The notes beneath the pieces were generated by a model, which saw only the letters and a list, made by a program, of their open reading frames with translations, was not told the origin of the DNA and did no database searches. Source: Acidovorax sp. Leaf78 (lineage in GTDB: Bacteria; Pseudomonadota; Gammaproteobacteria; Burkholderiales; Burkholderiaceae_C). From it: a stretch of 64,000 nucleotides of DNA. This document shows, one piece after another, positions 37,049 through 46,521 of this stretch (position 1 is its first letter; each line of letters begins with the position of its first letter). The stretch covers positions 541,433 through 605,432 of the forward strand of contig NZ_LMLZ01000020.1 in the NCBI RefSeq assembly GCF_001422735.1, given 5' to 3'. The translations under genes and the position numbers were made by a program.

Positions 37049-38836
37049 TCAGGCCGTGGCCAGCTCTTCCTTGGCGGGGTGGCGGGCAGTCTTGGCGGCT
37101 TCCTTGAAGGGGTCGAGGCCGGTGCGGCGCACGGTGTTCTGGAAGGTCTCGCCGCTTTCACGCAGGCTGCGGTAGGTGGTCAGCACGGCTTCAATCACGT
37201 CTGGCACTTCGGCAGCCGAGAACGACGGGCCGATCACCTTGCCGGCCACCGCGGCGCCCGACAGGTCCGAGCCGTCCGAGCCGCCGAGCGTGACCTGGTA
37301 CCACTCCTTGCCGTCCTTGTCGACGCCCAGGATGCCGATGTGGCCGCTGTGGTGGTGGCCGCAGCTGTTGATGCAGCCGCTGATGTGCAGGTCGATCTCG
37401 CCGATGTCGTCGAGCTCGTCCAGGTCCTGGTAGCGCTGTGTGATGGCCTCGGCAATCGGCAGCGAGCGGGCGTTGGCCAGCGCGCAGAAGTCGCCGCCAG
37501 GGCAGGCGATCATGTCGGTGAGCAGCTGCACGTTGGCGCTGGCCAAGCCAAGGGCCTTGGCTTCTTCCCACAGGTCGAACAGGCGGCTGGCGTGCACCCA
37601 CGGCAGCACCACGTTCTGGTCGTGCGTCACGCGGGCTTCACCGGAGGAGTACTTGTCCACCAGGTCGGCCACGGCGATCAGCTGTTCGCTGGTCGCGTCG
37701 CCGGGCGACTGGCCGGGGCGCTTGAAGGACAGCGTCACGGCGCGCAGCTGCGGGTTCTGGTGCGCATGCACGTTGCGCTGCAGCCAGCGGCCAAAGGCCA
37801 CGTGCTCGGCGGCCTGGGCCGTGAGCGATGCCTGCAGCACCGCGGGGTCCACGTCGGCGATGTCGGCCAGCGGGGGCGCCACGAAGCACGCGGCCACGCG
37901 GTCGAACTCGGCCTGGGGCACGGTGTGCGGGCCACCGTCGATCTCCACGATCTGGCGGTACTCTTCTTCCACATCGTCGATGTACTGCTGGCCTTCGGAC
38001 TTGACCAGGATCTTGATGCGGGCCTTGTACTTGTTGTCGCGGCGGCCGTGCTCGTTGTACACGCGCACGATGGCCTCGATGTAATTCATGATCTGGTTCC
38101 AGGGCAGGAACTCGCGGATCACCGTGCCGATGACCGGCGTGCGGCCCATGCCGCCGCCCACGAAGACCTTGAAGCCGATCTCGCCCGCATCGTTCTTGAT
38201 GAGGTGCAGGCCCACGTCGTGCCAGCCGGTGGCGGCGCGGTCGTCCTTGGCGCCGCTGATGGCGATCTTGAACTTGCGCGGCAGGAACGCGAACTCGGGG
38301 TGCAGCGTGGTCCACTGGCGGATGATTTCCGCGTAGGGGCGCGGGTCCACGATCTCGTCCACGGCCACGCCGGCCAGCGCGTCGGTGGTGGTGTTGCGGA
38401 TGCAGTTGCCGCTGGTCTGGATGCCGTGCATGTCCACGGTGGCCAGCAGGTCCATCACGTCAGCGCTCTTGGACAGCGGGATCCAGTTGAACTGCACGTT
38501 GGTGCGCGTGGTGAAGTGGGCGCAGTTCTTGGGCAGGAAGGTGGTGCCCAGCAGGCCCTGGCCTTCCATGGCGGCCTTGAACACGGCCGCTTCGGGCTCG
38601 TCGTACTCGCGGGCGATGGTGGCCAGCACGCGCAGCTGGCGGCTGGCGATCTCGCCGTAGGGCACGGCCACGCGCAGCATGGGGGCGTAGCGCTGCACGT
38701 ACCAGCCGTTTTGCAGGCGCAGGGGGCGGAAGTCGTCCTCGGCCAGTTTGCCGGCCTGCCAGCGGTTGAGCTGGTCGCGGAACTGGTGCGCGCGCTGCTC
38801 TACAAACTTCTTGTCGAAAGGGGTGTATTGGTACAT
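37049..38836 (-). CDS. cysI: Sulfite (nitrite) reductase hemoprotein
   Basis: 595 residues, two-fold siroheme reductase. C-terminal cluster ligands are plain: ACPGGDFCALANA (C-X5-C) and SGCINSCGHHHSG (C-X3-C), which hold the [4Fe-4S] bridged to siroheme. Substrate-binding basic residues lie around GNCIRNTTTDALAG and RTNVQFNWIPL. It reduces sulfite to sulfide. No flavoprotein subunit CysJ is present, so ferredoxin (for example FdxA) may donate electrons. It begins 10 bp after the TauE gene. Confidence 0.93.
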   Translation of the reverse strand: MYQYTPFDKKFVEQRAHQFRDQLNRWQAGKLAEDDFRPLRLQNGWYVQRYAPMLRVAVPYGEIASRQLRVLATIAREYDEPEAAVFKAAMEGQGLLGTTFLPKNCAHFTTRTNVQFNWIPLSKSADVMDLLATVDMHGIQTSGNCIRNTTTDALAGVAVDEIVDPRPYAEIIRQWTTLHPEFAFLPRKFKIAISGAKDDRAATGWHDVGLHLIKNDAGEIGFKVFVGGGMGRTPVIGTVIREFLPWNQIMNYIEAIVRVYNEHGRRDNKYKARIKILVKSEGQQYIDDVEEEYRQIVEIDGGPHTVPQAEFDRVAACFVAPPLADIADVDPAVLQASLTAQAAEHVAFGRWLQRNVHAHQNPQLRAVTLSFKRPGQSPGDATSEQLIAVADLVDKYSSGEARVTHDQNVVLPWVHASRLFDLWEEAKALGLASANVQLLTDMIACPGGDFCALANARSLPIAEAITQRYQDLDELDDIGEIDLHISGCINSCGHHHSGHIGILGVDKDGKEWYQVTLGGSDGSDLSGAAVAGKVIGPSFSAAEVPDVIEAVLTTYRSLRESGETFQNTVRRTGLDPFKEAAKTARHPAKEELATA

Positions 38837-38846
38837 CGTGGACCCA

Positions 38847-39650
38847 TCAGATCATTATTAATTTGGCGCCCGCCCAGGCCAGCAGCACGGACAGCGCGGA
38901 GCGAATCAGGCGTTCAGGCGTGCGGGTGACCAGGCGCGAGCCCAGCCAGATGCCCGGCAACGAGCCAGCCAGCAATTGTGCAAGCAAAGGCCAGTCCACC
39001 GAGCCCAGCGTGGCATGGCCCAGGCCCGCCACCAGCGTCAGCGGCACCGCGTAGGCGATGTCGGCGCCGATCACCCGGGGCAGGGGCAGCAGCGGGTAGA
39101 CCAGCAGCAGCACCGTGACGCCGATGGCGCCTGCGCCCACGGACGTGAAGGTGACCATGGTGCCGATCACGGCGCCCAGCAGCACGGGCAGGGACCAGTG
39201 GCGGGGGCGGGTGGCATGCTCGGCACCGGCCACACGCTTGGCATGGTCGGCAGCCTGGCGTTCGCGCGAGAAGGCCACCACCTTGTACAGCGTGGCCGCG
39301 GCGGTCAGCAGCAGCGCAAAGCCCAGCGTCGTGGTCATGATGCGCTGCGCCGTGCCGCTGGCGGGGCCCAGGATCTGCAGCGCCCACAGCGACAGCAGCG
39401 CGGCCGGGATGCTGCCCGCGCACAGCTGGCCCACCACACGCCAGGGCACGAGGCGCTGGCGCGCCATGCTGACCGTGCCGCCCATCTTGGTGAAGGCGGC
39501 GAACAGCAGGTCGGTACCGATGGCCAGGTGCGGCTTCACGCCGAAGAAAAAGATCAGCACAGGCGTCATCAGCGAGCCACCGCCCACGCCGGTCAGGCCG
39601 ACGATCAGCCCCACCGCAAACCCCGCAAAAACAAACGCCAATTCATGCAT
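38847..39650 (-). CDS. TauE/SafE-family sulfur compound transporter
   Basis: 267 residues with about eight hydrophobic helices. The first helix motif FVFAGFAVGLIVGLTGVGGG and the repeat GAVIGTMVTFTSVGAGAIGV are the two TauE signature halves. The family exports sulfite or sulfoacetate or moves other sulfur anions; as the leading gene of the sulfate reduction operon it may carry sulfate in or remove excess sulfite. Direction of transport cannot be told from sequence. Confidence 0.88.
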   Translation of the reverse strand: MHELAFVFAGFAVGLIVGLTGVGGGSLMTPVLIFFFGVKPHLAIGTDLLFAAFTKMGGTVSMARQRLVPWRVVGQLCAGSIPAALLSLWALQILGPASGTAQRIMTTTLGFALLLTAAATLYKVVAFSRERQAADHAKRVAGAEHATRPRHWSLPVLLGAVIGTMVTFTSVGAGAIGVTVLLLVYPLLPLPRVIGADIAYAVPLTLVAGLGHATLGSVDWPLLAQLLAGSLPGIWLGSRLVTRTPERLIRSALSVLLAWAGAKLIMI

Positions 39651-39789
39651 GGCAGCGAATGTAGAGGCCTCGCTTATGAAAACAAACTATTGTTTTTGAC
39701 TTCCAGTATGTCGTTTTTCGTATAAGCAAGGATTGGTGCGGGATGTAGCGGGGTCGCTGTGCTGACTCGGCAGGGTGGCCGTCGCCCCA
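39651..39789 (-). promoter_or_regulatory. AT-rich control region of the cys operon with paired half-sites
   Basis: 139 bp, far richer in A/T than its surroundings. It holds GCTTATGA (39672-39679) and CGTATAAG (39719-39726), arms that form an imperfect inverted repeat. The same pair occurs at 54476-54507 ahead of the TOBE-Bug-sulfatase operon. CysB/SsuR-type LysR regulators bind TTAT/ATAA half-sites of this kind, so a sulfur-starvation site is likely but unproven. Confidence 0.5.
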
Positions 39790-41838
39790 TCACAGCCGCT
39801 CGCTGCCCAAGGCTTTGGCCAGTTTGGCGTCTAGCGGCAAGGGTTCGCCCTGCAGCCTGGCGGCCAGCAGCTCTGCGCACAGCAGCGCCAGCGTGAGGCC
39901 GCGGGCGCCCATGGCGGTGCAGACCCAGACGCCGGGCAGGGCGGCGTGGTCGACCGGGCCGACGATCGGCAGGCGGTCGCCGGCGGTGCAGCGTACTCCC
40001 GCCCAGGACTGGATCGCGGCGGGAGTTTGCGTCGTGCTGACGGCTGCGGCGTGGCGCTCGTCGGGGGGCAGTACGGTATCGAACGCAGGCTGTAGCTGCT
40101 GCGCCACCGCCGGCAGCAGCGTCTGCAGCTTGGCCCAGTTGGTGGCATGCGCGGCCTGCTGGTCGGCGTGCGACGGCGGCAGGGCGCTCACACCGCGCTC
40201 GAAGGTGGAGCCCATCACCCAGGCGGTGGGGCGGGGCCCGCCCTCGCCCGCGCCGCTGGTGCCGTCAGACTTGTCATCGCTGTGGGGAAACCGGGGCACG
40301 ATGTTGCCGTGGCCATTGACCGGGAAGGGCACCGTAGGCGCATCTGCGCCGTCTGCCGCCGCAGCCCACGACACCTGGCCGCGCACCCGTTGCAGGGGCC
40401 AGTGTGTCGGCAGCAGGTGCGGACTGCCGGACCCTGCCGCCACGATGACGACAGGCGCTTCTGCCAGCACCGTACCGTGTTCGTCCAGGGCCTGCCAGTA
40501 GCCGGTAGCGACAGGGGAAGAAGTCTGGGCCGCTGTGTCAGTGGCCGAGTCTTCGTGCTGTGGGGCTGGTCCGTCCGCAGGAGCATGTTCCACACGCCGT
40601 AATTGCGCCACTTTGCACTGCCCCCGCCAAGCGATGCCCGGCTGCGCCATCAGCACCGCCACCAGGCGGGGCGGCCGCACCCAGCCGCCCTGGTGGTGCC
40701 AGCACGCGGTGGTGGACGCAGGCAGGCCCGCAGCCTGCAGGGTTTCGGCACTGGCAACCTCGCTCCAGTCGGCACCAGACCCCTCGGCCCAGTCGGCCGC
40801 CAGGCCCGGCGTGCCATCGGTGCGGTGCTCCAGCACGCCGCAGGGCGACCAGTCCACGCCCTCCCTCAGCAGCCAGCCAGCCTGCTGCAAGGTGGTGCGC
40901 ACGCCGCTGCGCGACAGCCGCGACAACACGCTGTCGTCGGGCGACACGTGAGATGCGAACACGCCCGCAGGCAGGCCCGACGCGCCCGCCGCGGGGGCGT
41001 CGGCCTGGTCGAGCACCTGCACCTGCCAGCCACGGCGCGCCAGGCTGGCGGCGGTGGCCGCACCGGCCAGGCCACCGCCGATCACGATGCACCGGCCGGG
41101 CGGCTGCGGGGCGAGCCCTGCGCCCTGGTACCAGTCCTTGTTGGATGTGCGGGGCTCCCAACGCGGGTCGTACACCGCGTGCAGGTTGTCGCGCTTGGGC
41201 GGCACTCCCGGTACGCGCGTCACGTCGAAGCCGCACTGCGCCAGCGCATCGCGCACGGCGCGCGCAATGGTCCAGGTGGCCAGCCGCGTGCCCCGCCGGC
41301 AGCAGCGCGCCACGGCTTTGAGGGTGTGCGGGTCCCAGATCTCGGGGTTGCGCTGCGGGCTGAAGCCGTCCAGATAGACCGCGTCCACCGTCAGGCTCTG
41401 CGCGCGCAGCATGGCCTGCGTGTCGCCCACATACAGGGTGAGCAGCACACGGCCCTCGTCAAAGCGCAGCCGGTGCACGCCCGGCAGCAGGCCCCACCAT
41501 TGGCGGTGCAGTTCTTCGGCCAGCGGCGCCAGGTCGGCGTGGGCCGTGGTGGCGCGCAGCAGGTCGGCCGCGCTCACGGGCCAGGCCTCGGTCGACACGA
41601 AATGCAGCAGGGTGGGGCGAGCAGGGTCGGCCCGCCAGGCGGCCCAGGTCACCAGGAAGTTCAGCCCAAAGCCGAACCCGGTTTCCAGAATGCGCCATTG
41701 CGGCTGCCCCGCCCACGCCGCCGGCAGGCCACAGCCGTGCAAAAACACGTGGCGGGCCTGGTCCAGGCCGCCTTTTTCACTGTGATAACGGTCGCCGAAG
41801 CGGGGGCTGTAGGGCGTGCCGTCCGGCAGCCAGTTCAC
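39790..41838 (-). CDS. mnmC: tRNA 5-methylaminomethyl-2-thiouridine biosynthesis bifunctional protein
   Basis: About 682 residues from GTG at 41838. The N-terminal half is the MnmC2 methyltransferase (ILETGFGFGLNFLVTWAAW, VYLDGFSPQRNPEIWD), the C-terminal half the FAD-dependent MnmC1 oxidoreductase (VIGGGLAGAATAASLARRGW). Together they finish mnm5s2U34 in tRNA. The start is unusual: the expected MSEPVNWLPDG reads ATC TCT GAG CCT GTG, an ATC where relatives have ATG. Upstream is a family-G repeat that is open in frame, so the apparent 31-residue extension is probably not made. The starts possible are ATC (about 41850) or GTG. Confidence 0.88.
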   Translation of the reverse strand: MNWLPDGTPYSPRFGDRYHSEKGGLDQARHVFLHGCGLPAAWAGQPQWRILETGFGFGLNFLVTWAAWRADPARPTLLHFVSTEAWPVSAADLLRATTAHADLAPLAEELHRQWWGLLPGVHRLRFDEGRVLLTLYVGDTQAMLRAQSLTVDAVYLDGFSPQRNPEIWDPHTLKAVARCCRRGTRLATWTIARAVRDALAQCGFDVTRVPGVPPKRDNLHAVYDPRWEPRTSNKDWYQGAGLAPQPPGRCIVIGGGLAGAATAASLARRGWQVQVLDQADAPAAGASGLPAGVFASHVSPDDSVLSRLSRSGVRTTLQQAGWLLREGVDWSPCGVLEHRTDGTPGLAADWAEGSGADWSEVASAETLQAAGLPASTTACWHHQGGWVRPPRLVAVLMAQPGIAWRGQCKVAQLRRVEHAPADGPAPQHEDSATDTAAQTSSPVATGYWQALDEHGTVLAEAPVVIVAAGSGSPHLLPTHWPLQRVRGQVSWAAAADGADAPTVPFPVNGHGNIVPRFPHSDDKSDGTSGAGEGGPRPTAWVMGSTFERGVSALPPSHADQQAAHATNWAKLQTLLPAVAQQLQPAFDTVLPPDERHAAAVSTTQTPAAIQSWAGVRCTAGDRLPIVGPVDHAALPGVWVCTAMGARGLTLALLCAELLAARLQGEPLPLDAKLAKALGSERL

Positions 41839-41853
41839 AGGCTCAGAGATGAA

Positions 41854-41971
41854 GCACCCCCTGAGTCGCTTCGCGCCTTCCCCCTCTCTCACGCGTCGCG
41901 CGGGAGGGGTACGCAGCCAGCGGCCTGGCAAAGCCAGTTCCGCGGCTACCTCGCCTGGGCAGCGCCAGTTT
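41854..41971 (-). repeat. Family G intergenic repeat, copy d
   Basis: Complement of the copy-b layout: CACCCCCTGAGTCGCTTCGC, CTTCCCCCTCTCTCACG, GGCCTGGCAAAGCCAGTTCC and GGCAGCGCCAGTTTT. It lies directly before mnmC and reaches to within a few bases of the start codon. Confidence 0.8.
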
Positions 41972-42034
41972 TACAAGCTGCAGGTGGCTGGCAGCGCTAA
42001 GGAAAACTGACATGAAGGCTTATTCGCTGGGGGC

Positions 42035-42184
42035 ACGTAGCCGGCCGCGGCGTCTGCGCCGCCGCCAAAAAAATGATTTTGGCAAAACCAATTTTTGCAG
42101 CGCTGCATTTCGCTGAGCTTCATTCCGCGCTGGGCGGGACGTAGCCCGCCGCGGCGTCTGCGCCACCGCCAAAAAAATGGTTTT
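42035..42184. repeat. Direct 46-bp duplication of the yggX tail
   Basis: Two copies (42035-42080 and 42139-42184) differ at 3 of 46 positions. The upstream copy encodes the end of YggX ([17 protein letters not shown]); the other, 104 bp further on, is the same stretch outside the gene. It is a local tandem duplication. Confidence 0.85.
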
Positions 42185-42395
42185 CCATCTGCCGCGCCAG
42201 GTATTGGCGGGCGCGGGCGTCGGCCAGGTTCAGGCGGTTTTCGTTGACCAGCATGGTCTGGTGCTTGAGCCAGCCGGCCCAGGCTTCCTTGCTCACGCTC
42301 TCCCAGATGCGCTTGCCCAGCTCGCCAGGGTAGGGCGGAAAGTCGAGGCCCTCGGCTTCCTTGTTGAGCTTGATGCATTGGACGGTGCGTGCCAT
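42120..42395 (-). CDS. yggX: Fe(2+)-trafficking protein YggX
   Basis: 91 residues. It starts [20 protein letters not shown] with the conserved C7, then [20 protein letters not shown] and [20 protein letters not shown], all hallmarks of YggX, which protects iron-sulfur proteins from oxidation. The C terminus ([18 protein letters not shown]) lies in a duplicated block. Single gene, divergent from the sulfate-binding protein. Confidence 0.94.
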   Translation of the reverse strand: MARTVQCIKLNKEAEGLDFPPYPGELGKRIWESVSKEAWAGWLKHQTMLVNENRLNLADARARQYLARQMENHFFGGGADAAAGYVPPSAE

Positions 42396-42567
42396 GGGGT
42401 TTCCTTGTGTATGAACGTGGGGCGAGTCGTGCCTTGGGGTGGTGCGGCTCAGATGATTTGGATATAAAGAACTGAAATCTCAGTAGTTCCAGTTTTGTAG
42501 AGGGGCTTTCAGAATGCGCTTCATCGGTGATTTGCACCGTTCAGCATTCCAAAAAAGAGGCCTCCCA

Positions 42568-43590
42568 ATGAACTTTCGCCGCGACTTTATCAAGTTTCCC
42601 TTCGCCGCCGCCCTGGTGGGCAGCTTGGCCCTGACGGCATTGCCGTCGTTTGCGCAGTCCGTGACGCTGCTCAACGTGTCGTACGACCCCACCCGCGAGC
42701 TGTATGTCGACTTCAACCAGGCATTCGCCAAGCACTGGAAAGCCAAGACCGGCCAGGACGTGACCGTCAAGCAAAGCCACGGTGGCTCGGGCAAGCAGGC
42801 GCGCTCCATCATCGACGGGCTGGACGCCGACGTGGCCACCCTGGCGCTGGCTGGCGACACCGACGCGCTGCACACCAACGGCGGCTGGATCCCCAAGGAC
42901 TGGCAAAAGCGCCTGCCCCACAACAGCTCGCCCTACACCTCCACCATCGTGCTGGTGGTGCGCCAGGGCAACCCCAAGGGCATCAAGGACTGGGATGACC
43001 TCGTCAAGCCCGGCATCAGCGTGATCACGCCCAACCCCAAGACCTCGGGCGGCGCCCGCTGGAACTACCTGGCCGCCTGGGAATTCGCCAAGCGCAAGTA
43101 CGGCGGCGACGCCAAGGCCAAGGACTTCGTGGCCAAGCTGTACGGCAACGTGCCCGTGCTGGACACCGGCGCGCGCGGCTCCACCATCACGTTTGCCCAG
43201 CGCAACCAGGGCGACGTGCTGATCGCCTGGGAGAACGAGGCCTACCTGCTGGAAAAGGAATTCGGCACCAAGTTCGACGTGATCGCGCCCTCGATCTCCA
43301 TCCTGGCCGAGCCCGCCGTGACGGTGGTAGACAAGAACGTGGACAAGAAGGGCACACGCGCCGTGGCCGAAGCCTACCTGCAGTACCTGTACACCGAAGA
43401 AGGCCAGGACATCGCCGGCAAGCACTTCTACCGCCCCGCTGTGTCCGACAAGGCCAAGGCCAAGTACGCCAAGCAGTTCCCCAAGCTGAACCTGTTCACC
43501 ATCAACGACGCGTTCGGTGGCTGGGACAAGGCGGCCAAGGAGCACTTTGCCGACAACGCCAGCTTCGACCAGATCTACACCAAGAAGTAA
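42568..43590 (+). CDS. sbp: Sulfate-binding periplasmic protein
   Basis: 340 residues from [12 protein letters not shown], with AGAGG a few bases ahead; the longer frame to 42514 is rejected because the signal peptide begins here. Cleavage is near FAQS. Sbp/CysP motifs include [47 protein letters not shown] and [20 protein letters not shown]. It binds sulfate or thiosulfate for ABC uptake. The permease and ATPase genes (cysTWA) are not in the window, so it works with components encoded elsewhere. Starts the plus-strand sulfur region. Confidence 0.93.
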   Translation: MNFRRDFIKFPFAAALVGSLALTALPSFAQSVTLLNVSYDPTRELYVDFNQAFAKHWKAKTGQDVTVKQSHGGSGKQARSIIDGLDADVATLALAGDTDALHTNGGWIPKDWQKRLPHNSSPYTSTIVLVVRQGNPKGIKDWDDLVKPGISVITPNPKTSGGARWNYLAAWEFAKRKYGGDAKAKDFVAKLYGNVPVLDTGARGSTITFAQRNQGDVLIAWENEAYLLEKEFGTKFDVIAPSISILAEPAVTVVDKNVDKKGTRAVAEAYLQYLYTEEGQDIAGKHFYRPAVSDKAKAKYAKQFPKLNLFTINDAFGGWDKAAKEHFADNASFDQIYTKK

Positions 43591-43592
43591 GT

Positions 43593-43678
43593 TCACCCCG
43601 AAGCGGCCTTTGGCCGCCTCCCCTCAAGGGGCGCCACCCGTGGCCCGGCGAAGCCGGATCCACGGTGGCGCTGGCCAA
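43593..43678 (-). repeat. Family G intergenic repeat, copy e (diverged)
   Basis: GAAGCGGCCTTTGGCCGCCT, CCCTCAAGGGGCGCCACCC and GGATCCACGGTGGCGCTGGC. It keeps the outer blocks but has lost the long hairpin arm. Located between sbp and ssuE. Confidence 0.6.
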
Positions 43679-43703
43679 GTCACGCCCTCTGGAAACACAT
43701 TTC

Positions 43704-44294
43704 ATGTCCGCTCTTCTCATCGCCGGCAGCCCCTCCGAGCGTTCCCGCTCCGCCGCTCTGCTGGACGCTGTCGCCCAGCGCCTGTCGGTGCGCGGCGCGC
43801 TGGTGGACCGTATCCACATCCGCGACCTGTCGCCCCAGGCGCTGCTGCTGGCCGACTTCGGCCATCCCACGGTGGTGGGCGCAGTGGACCAGGTAGCCCA
43901 GGCCAGCGTGCTGGTGGTGGCCACGCCGGTCTACAAGGCTGCTTACAGCGGCGTGCTCAAGGTCTTTCTGGACCTGCTGCCGCAGACGGCGCTCAAGGGC
44001 AAGATCGTGTTGCCCCTGGCCACTGGCGGCAGCCCGCACCACATGCTGGCGCTGGACTATGCGCTGCGCCCCGTGCTGCAGTCGCTGGGTGCCAAGAGCA
44101 TCCTGCCGGGCATCTACGCCACCGATGCCCAGGTCACGCTGACGCCCGAAGGCGCCTACCACGTGAACGAAGACATCGCCACGCGGCTGGACGAGGCCGT
44201 CAACGTGCTGGTCACGGAAACCCTGCGCCCCTCGCCCGCCCAGGCCACGCGGTTTGCGCCGGTGCACTTCTCCCAGGTGCGATGTAGCGTCTGA
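43704..44294 (+). CDS. ssuE: NADPH-dependent FMN reductase SsuE
   Basis: 196 residues, flavodoxin-like fold (LIAGSPSERSRSAALLDAVA, ATPVYKAAYSGVLKVFLDLL, PLATGGSPHHMLALDYALRP). It supplies reduced FMN to the monooxygenase SsuD encoded 2.6 kb downstream. The internal ATG at 43704 is used; the longer frame is repeat-derived. Confidence 0.92.
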   Translation: MSALLIAGSPSERSRSAALLDAVAQRLSVRGALVDRIHIRDLSPQALLLADFGHPTVVGAVDQVAQASVLVVATPVYKAAYSGVLKVFLDLLPQTALKGKIVLPLATGGSPHHMLALDYALRPVLQSLGAKSILPGIYATDAQVTLTPEGAYHVNEDIATRLDEAVNVLVTETLRPSPAQATRFAPVHFSQVRCSV

Positions 44295-44467
44295 CGGGCA
44301 CCGCCCGCCGTGCGCGCCCCCACCGTGGGGTGCCGCAGCACGGCCGGGCTCCCGCATTTCTCGTTTCCCCCTTTTTTTGACAGGCCCGCTGCCCCGAGCG
44401 GTGGGCAGGGCGGAGCACTGCCCGGGTTCAGACGCCACCTTTTTCCATGATTCAAAGGACATTCACC

Positions 44468-45511
44468 ATGAGCACACTGACACGCGACGGCGCAGCCAGT
44501 TCAGACCGCGCGCAACATGCCCAGCCCGCCGGCGGCCTGGCCGCCCTGCGCAACATGTTCATCGGCTTTGTGGTCTTCACGGCCTTCGTGCTGATCGCCG
44601 CCTTCCTGCTGGCACAGCCGGTGCAGGCCCAGACCAAGGGGGAGTTGCGCATCGGCTACCAGAAGGCCGCCAGCCTCTTCGTGCTGCAAAAGGCCACGGG
44701 CACGTTGGAGAAGAAGCTTGCGCCCCTGGGCTTCGGCGTGAAGTGGGTGGAGTTTCCGGCGGGGCCCCAACTGCTTGAAGGCCTGAACGTGGGCGCCGTG
44801 GACGTCGGCTATGTGGGCGAGGCACCGCCCATCTTCGGCCAGGCCGCAGGCGCCAAGTTCGTCTACTTCGGGCACGACCCCGCCGCGCCGCGCGCCGAGG
44901 CCATCCTCGTCACCAAGGAATCGCCCATCAAGTCGGTGGCCGACCTCAAGGGCAAGAAGGTCGCGCTCAACAAGGGCAGCAACGTGCACTACCTGCTGGT
45001 CAAGCAGCTGGAGAAGAACGGCCTCAAGTTCACCGACATCACGCCCGTGTACCTGGCCCCGGCCGACGGCCGCGCAGCGTTCGAAAGCAAGAACGTGGAC
45101 GCCTGGGTGATCTGGGACCCGTTCCAGGCCGCGGCGGAAAGAGCCACCGGCGCCCGCGTGCTGGCCGACGGCACGGGCGGCGTGGTCAACAACTACCAGT
45201 ACTACCTGGGCGCGCGCGACTTCGTCACCAAGAACCCCAAGGTCATCGCAGCGCTGTTCGAAGACTCGGTGGCGCAAGGCATCTGGCTCAAGAAGAACCT
45301 GCGCCAGGCCGCAGAGCTGATCGCGCCGCTGCAAGGTCTGCCGGTGGACGTGGTCGAGCTGGCGCTGCAGCGCTATGAATTCAACGTCAAGCCCATCACG
45401 CCTGCGGTGGCGGCCGACCAGCAAAAGATCGCCGACACGTTCTTCGAGCTGAAGCTGATCCCCAAAGCCATCAAGGTGAGCGATGCCGTGGTGCTCGGCG
45501 CGCAGCCCTGA
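44468..45511 (+). CDS. ssuA: Aliphatic sulfonate-binding protein SsuA, paralogue 1
   Basis: 347 residues. ATG at 44468 follows AAAGGA. It has an unusually long n-region of about 28 residues before a strong hydrophobic segment (NMFIGFVVFTAFVLIAAFLL) and a QAQ cleavage site, so it may be exported slowly or stay anchored. The mature part has the SsuA pocket GEAPPIFGQAAGA and DLKGKKVALNKGSNVHYLLV. It captures alkanesulfonates for the SsuBC importer. Confidence 0.9.
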   Translation: MSTLTRDGAASSDRAQHAQPAGGLAALRNMFIGFVVFTAFVLIAAFLLAQPVQAQTKGELRIGYQKAASLFVLQKATGTLEKKLAPLGFGVKWVEFPAGPQLLEGLNVGAVDVGYVGEAPPIFGQAAGAKFVYFGHDPAAPRAEAILVTKESPIKSVADLKGKKVALNKGSNVHYLLVKQLEKNGLKFTDITPVYLAPADGRAAFESKNVDAWVIWDPFQAAAERATGARVLADGTGGVVNNYQYYLGARDFVTKNPKVIAALFEDSVAQGIWLKKNLRQAAELIAPLQGLPVDVVELALQRYEFNVKPITPAVAADQQKIADTFFELKLIPKAIKVSDAVVLGAQP

Positions 45512-45553
45512 TGCCCGGCCCGTTGCACACGCATTGATTTTTAGAAGAACACC

Positions 45554-46513
45554 ATGACCACTTCGATCTCTTTGTCCCGCCGCCGCCTCGTCCAGGGTGC
45601 GGCCAGCGCTGTGGCGCTGCCGGCTTTCGGCGCGTTGGCGCAAACAACCCCGGCGCGTGAGTTCCGCATCGGCCACCAGAAGGGCTTCCTGAGCCTGCTC
45701 AAGGGCCGCGGCACGCTGGAAAAGCGCCTGACCCCACTGGGTGTCTCCATCAAATGGACCGAGTTCACCGCCGGCCCCGTGCAGCTCGAAGCACTGAACG
45801 TCGGCTCCATCGACTTCGGCGACGTGGGCGAAGCCCCTCCGATTTTTGCGCAGGCTGCAGGCGCCCCGCTGGCCTATGTGGCCGCCACCGTGCCCCGCCC
45901 CAAGGCCGAGAGCGTGCTGCTGCCCAAGGGCTCGCCGATCCAGACCGTGGCCGACCTCAAGGGCAAGAAGATCGCGCTCAACAAGGGCAGCAACGTGCAC
46001 TACTTCCTGGTCAAGCTGCTGGAGAAGCACGGCCTGAAGTACAGCGACGTGAACGTGGCCTTCCTGCCGCCTGCCGATGCGCGCGCCGCTTTTGAAAAAG
46101 GCTCTGTGGACGCCTGGGTGATCTGGGACCCATTCGCCGCCGCTGCCGAAAAGACGCTGGACGCCCGCCTGCTGGCCGACGCCACGGGCGTGGTGGGCAA
46201 CCGCGCGTATTACTTCTCGTCGCTGCAGTACGCCGACAAGAACACCGATGTGCTGCGCATTGCCATCGAAGAGATCAACAAGATCGACATCTGGGCGAAG
46301 GTCAACCGCGACCTGCTGGCGGCCGAGCTGGCCCCGCTGTTCGGCATCCCCAAGGCCGTGCTCGATTTGTCCACGTCGCGTGCCGAATACGGCACCGGCC
46401 CGGTGACCCCCGAGATCCTGGCCGAGCAGCAAAAGATTGCCGACACCTTCTTCAACCTGAAGCTGATCCCCAAACGCATCCAGGTGCGCGATGTGGCGCG
46501 CTCGCCGTGGTAG
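45554..46513 (+). CDS. Aliphatic sulfonate-binding protein SsuA, paralogue 2
   Basis: 319 residues, 42 bp after the first paralogue. Signal peptide with a SRRRLVQGAAS twin-arginine-like start and cleavage near ALAQ. Pocket residues GEAPPIFAQAAGAPLAY and DLKGKKIALNKGSNVHYFLV match paralogue 1 closely, so ligand types probably overlap but may differ in chain length or aromatic character. Downstream lies a family-G repeat. Confidence 0.9.
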   Translation: MTTSISLSRRRLVQGAASAVALPAFGALAQTTPAREFRIGHQKGFLSLLKGRGTLEKRLTPLGVSIKWTEFTAGPVQLEALNVGSIDFGDVGEAPPIFAQAAGAPLAYVAATVPRPKAESVLLPKGSPIQTVADLKGKKIALNKGSNVHYFLVKLLEKHGLKYSDVNVAFLPPADARAAFEKGSVDAWVIWDPFAAAAEKTLDARLLADATGVVGNRAYYFSSLQYADKNTDVLRIAIEEINKIDIWAKVNRDLLAAELAPLFGIPKAVLDLSTSRAEYGTGPVTPEILAEQQKIADTFFNLKLIPKRIQVRDVARSPW

Positions 46514-46521
46514 GGGGCGGG

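Noticed and set aside
36935..38929. 664-codon plus-strand frame opposite cysI
   Set aside because: Low-complexity His/Val/Gly translation, antisense to an unmistakable sulfite reductase.
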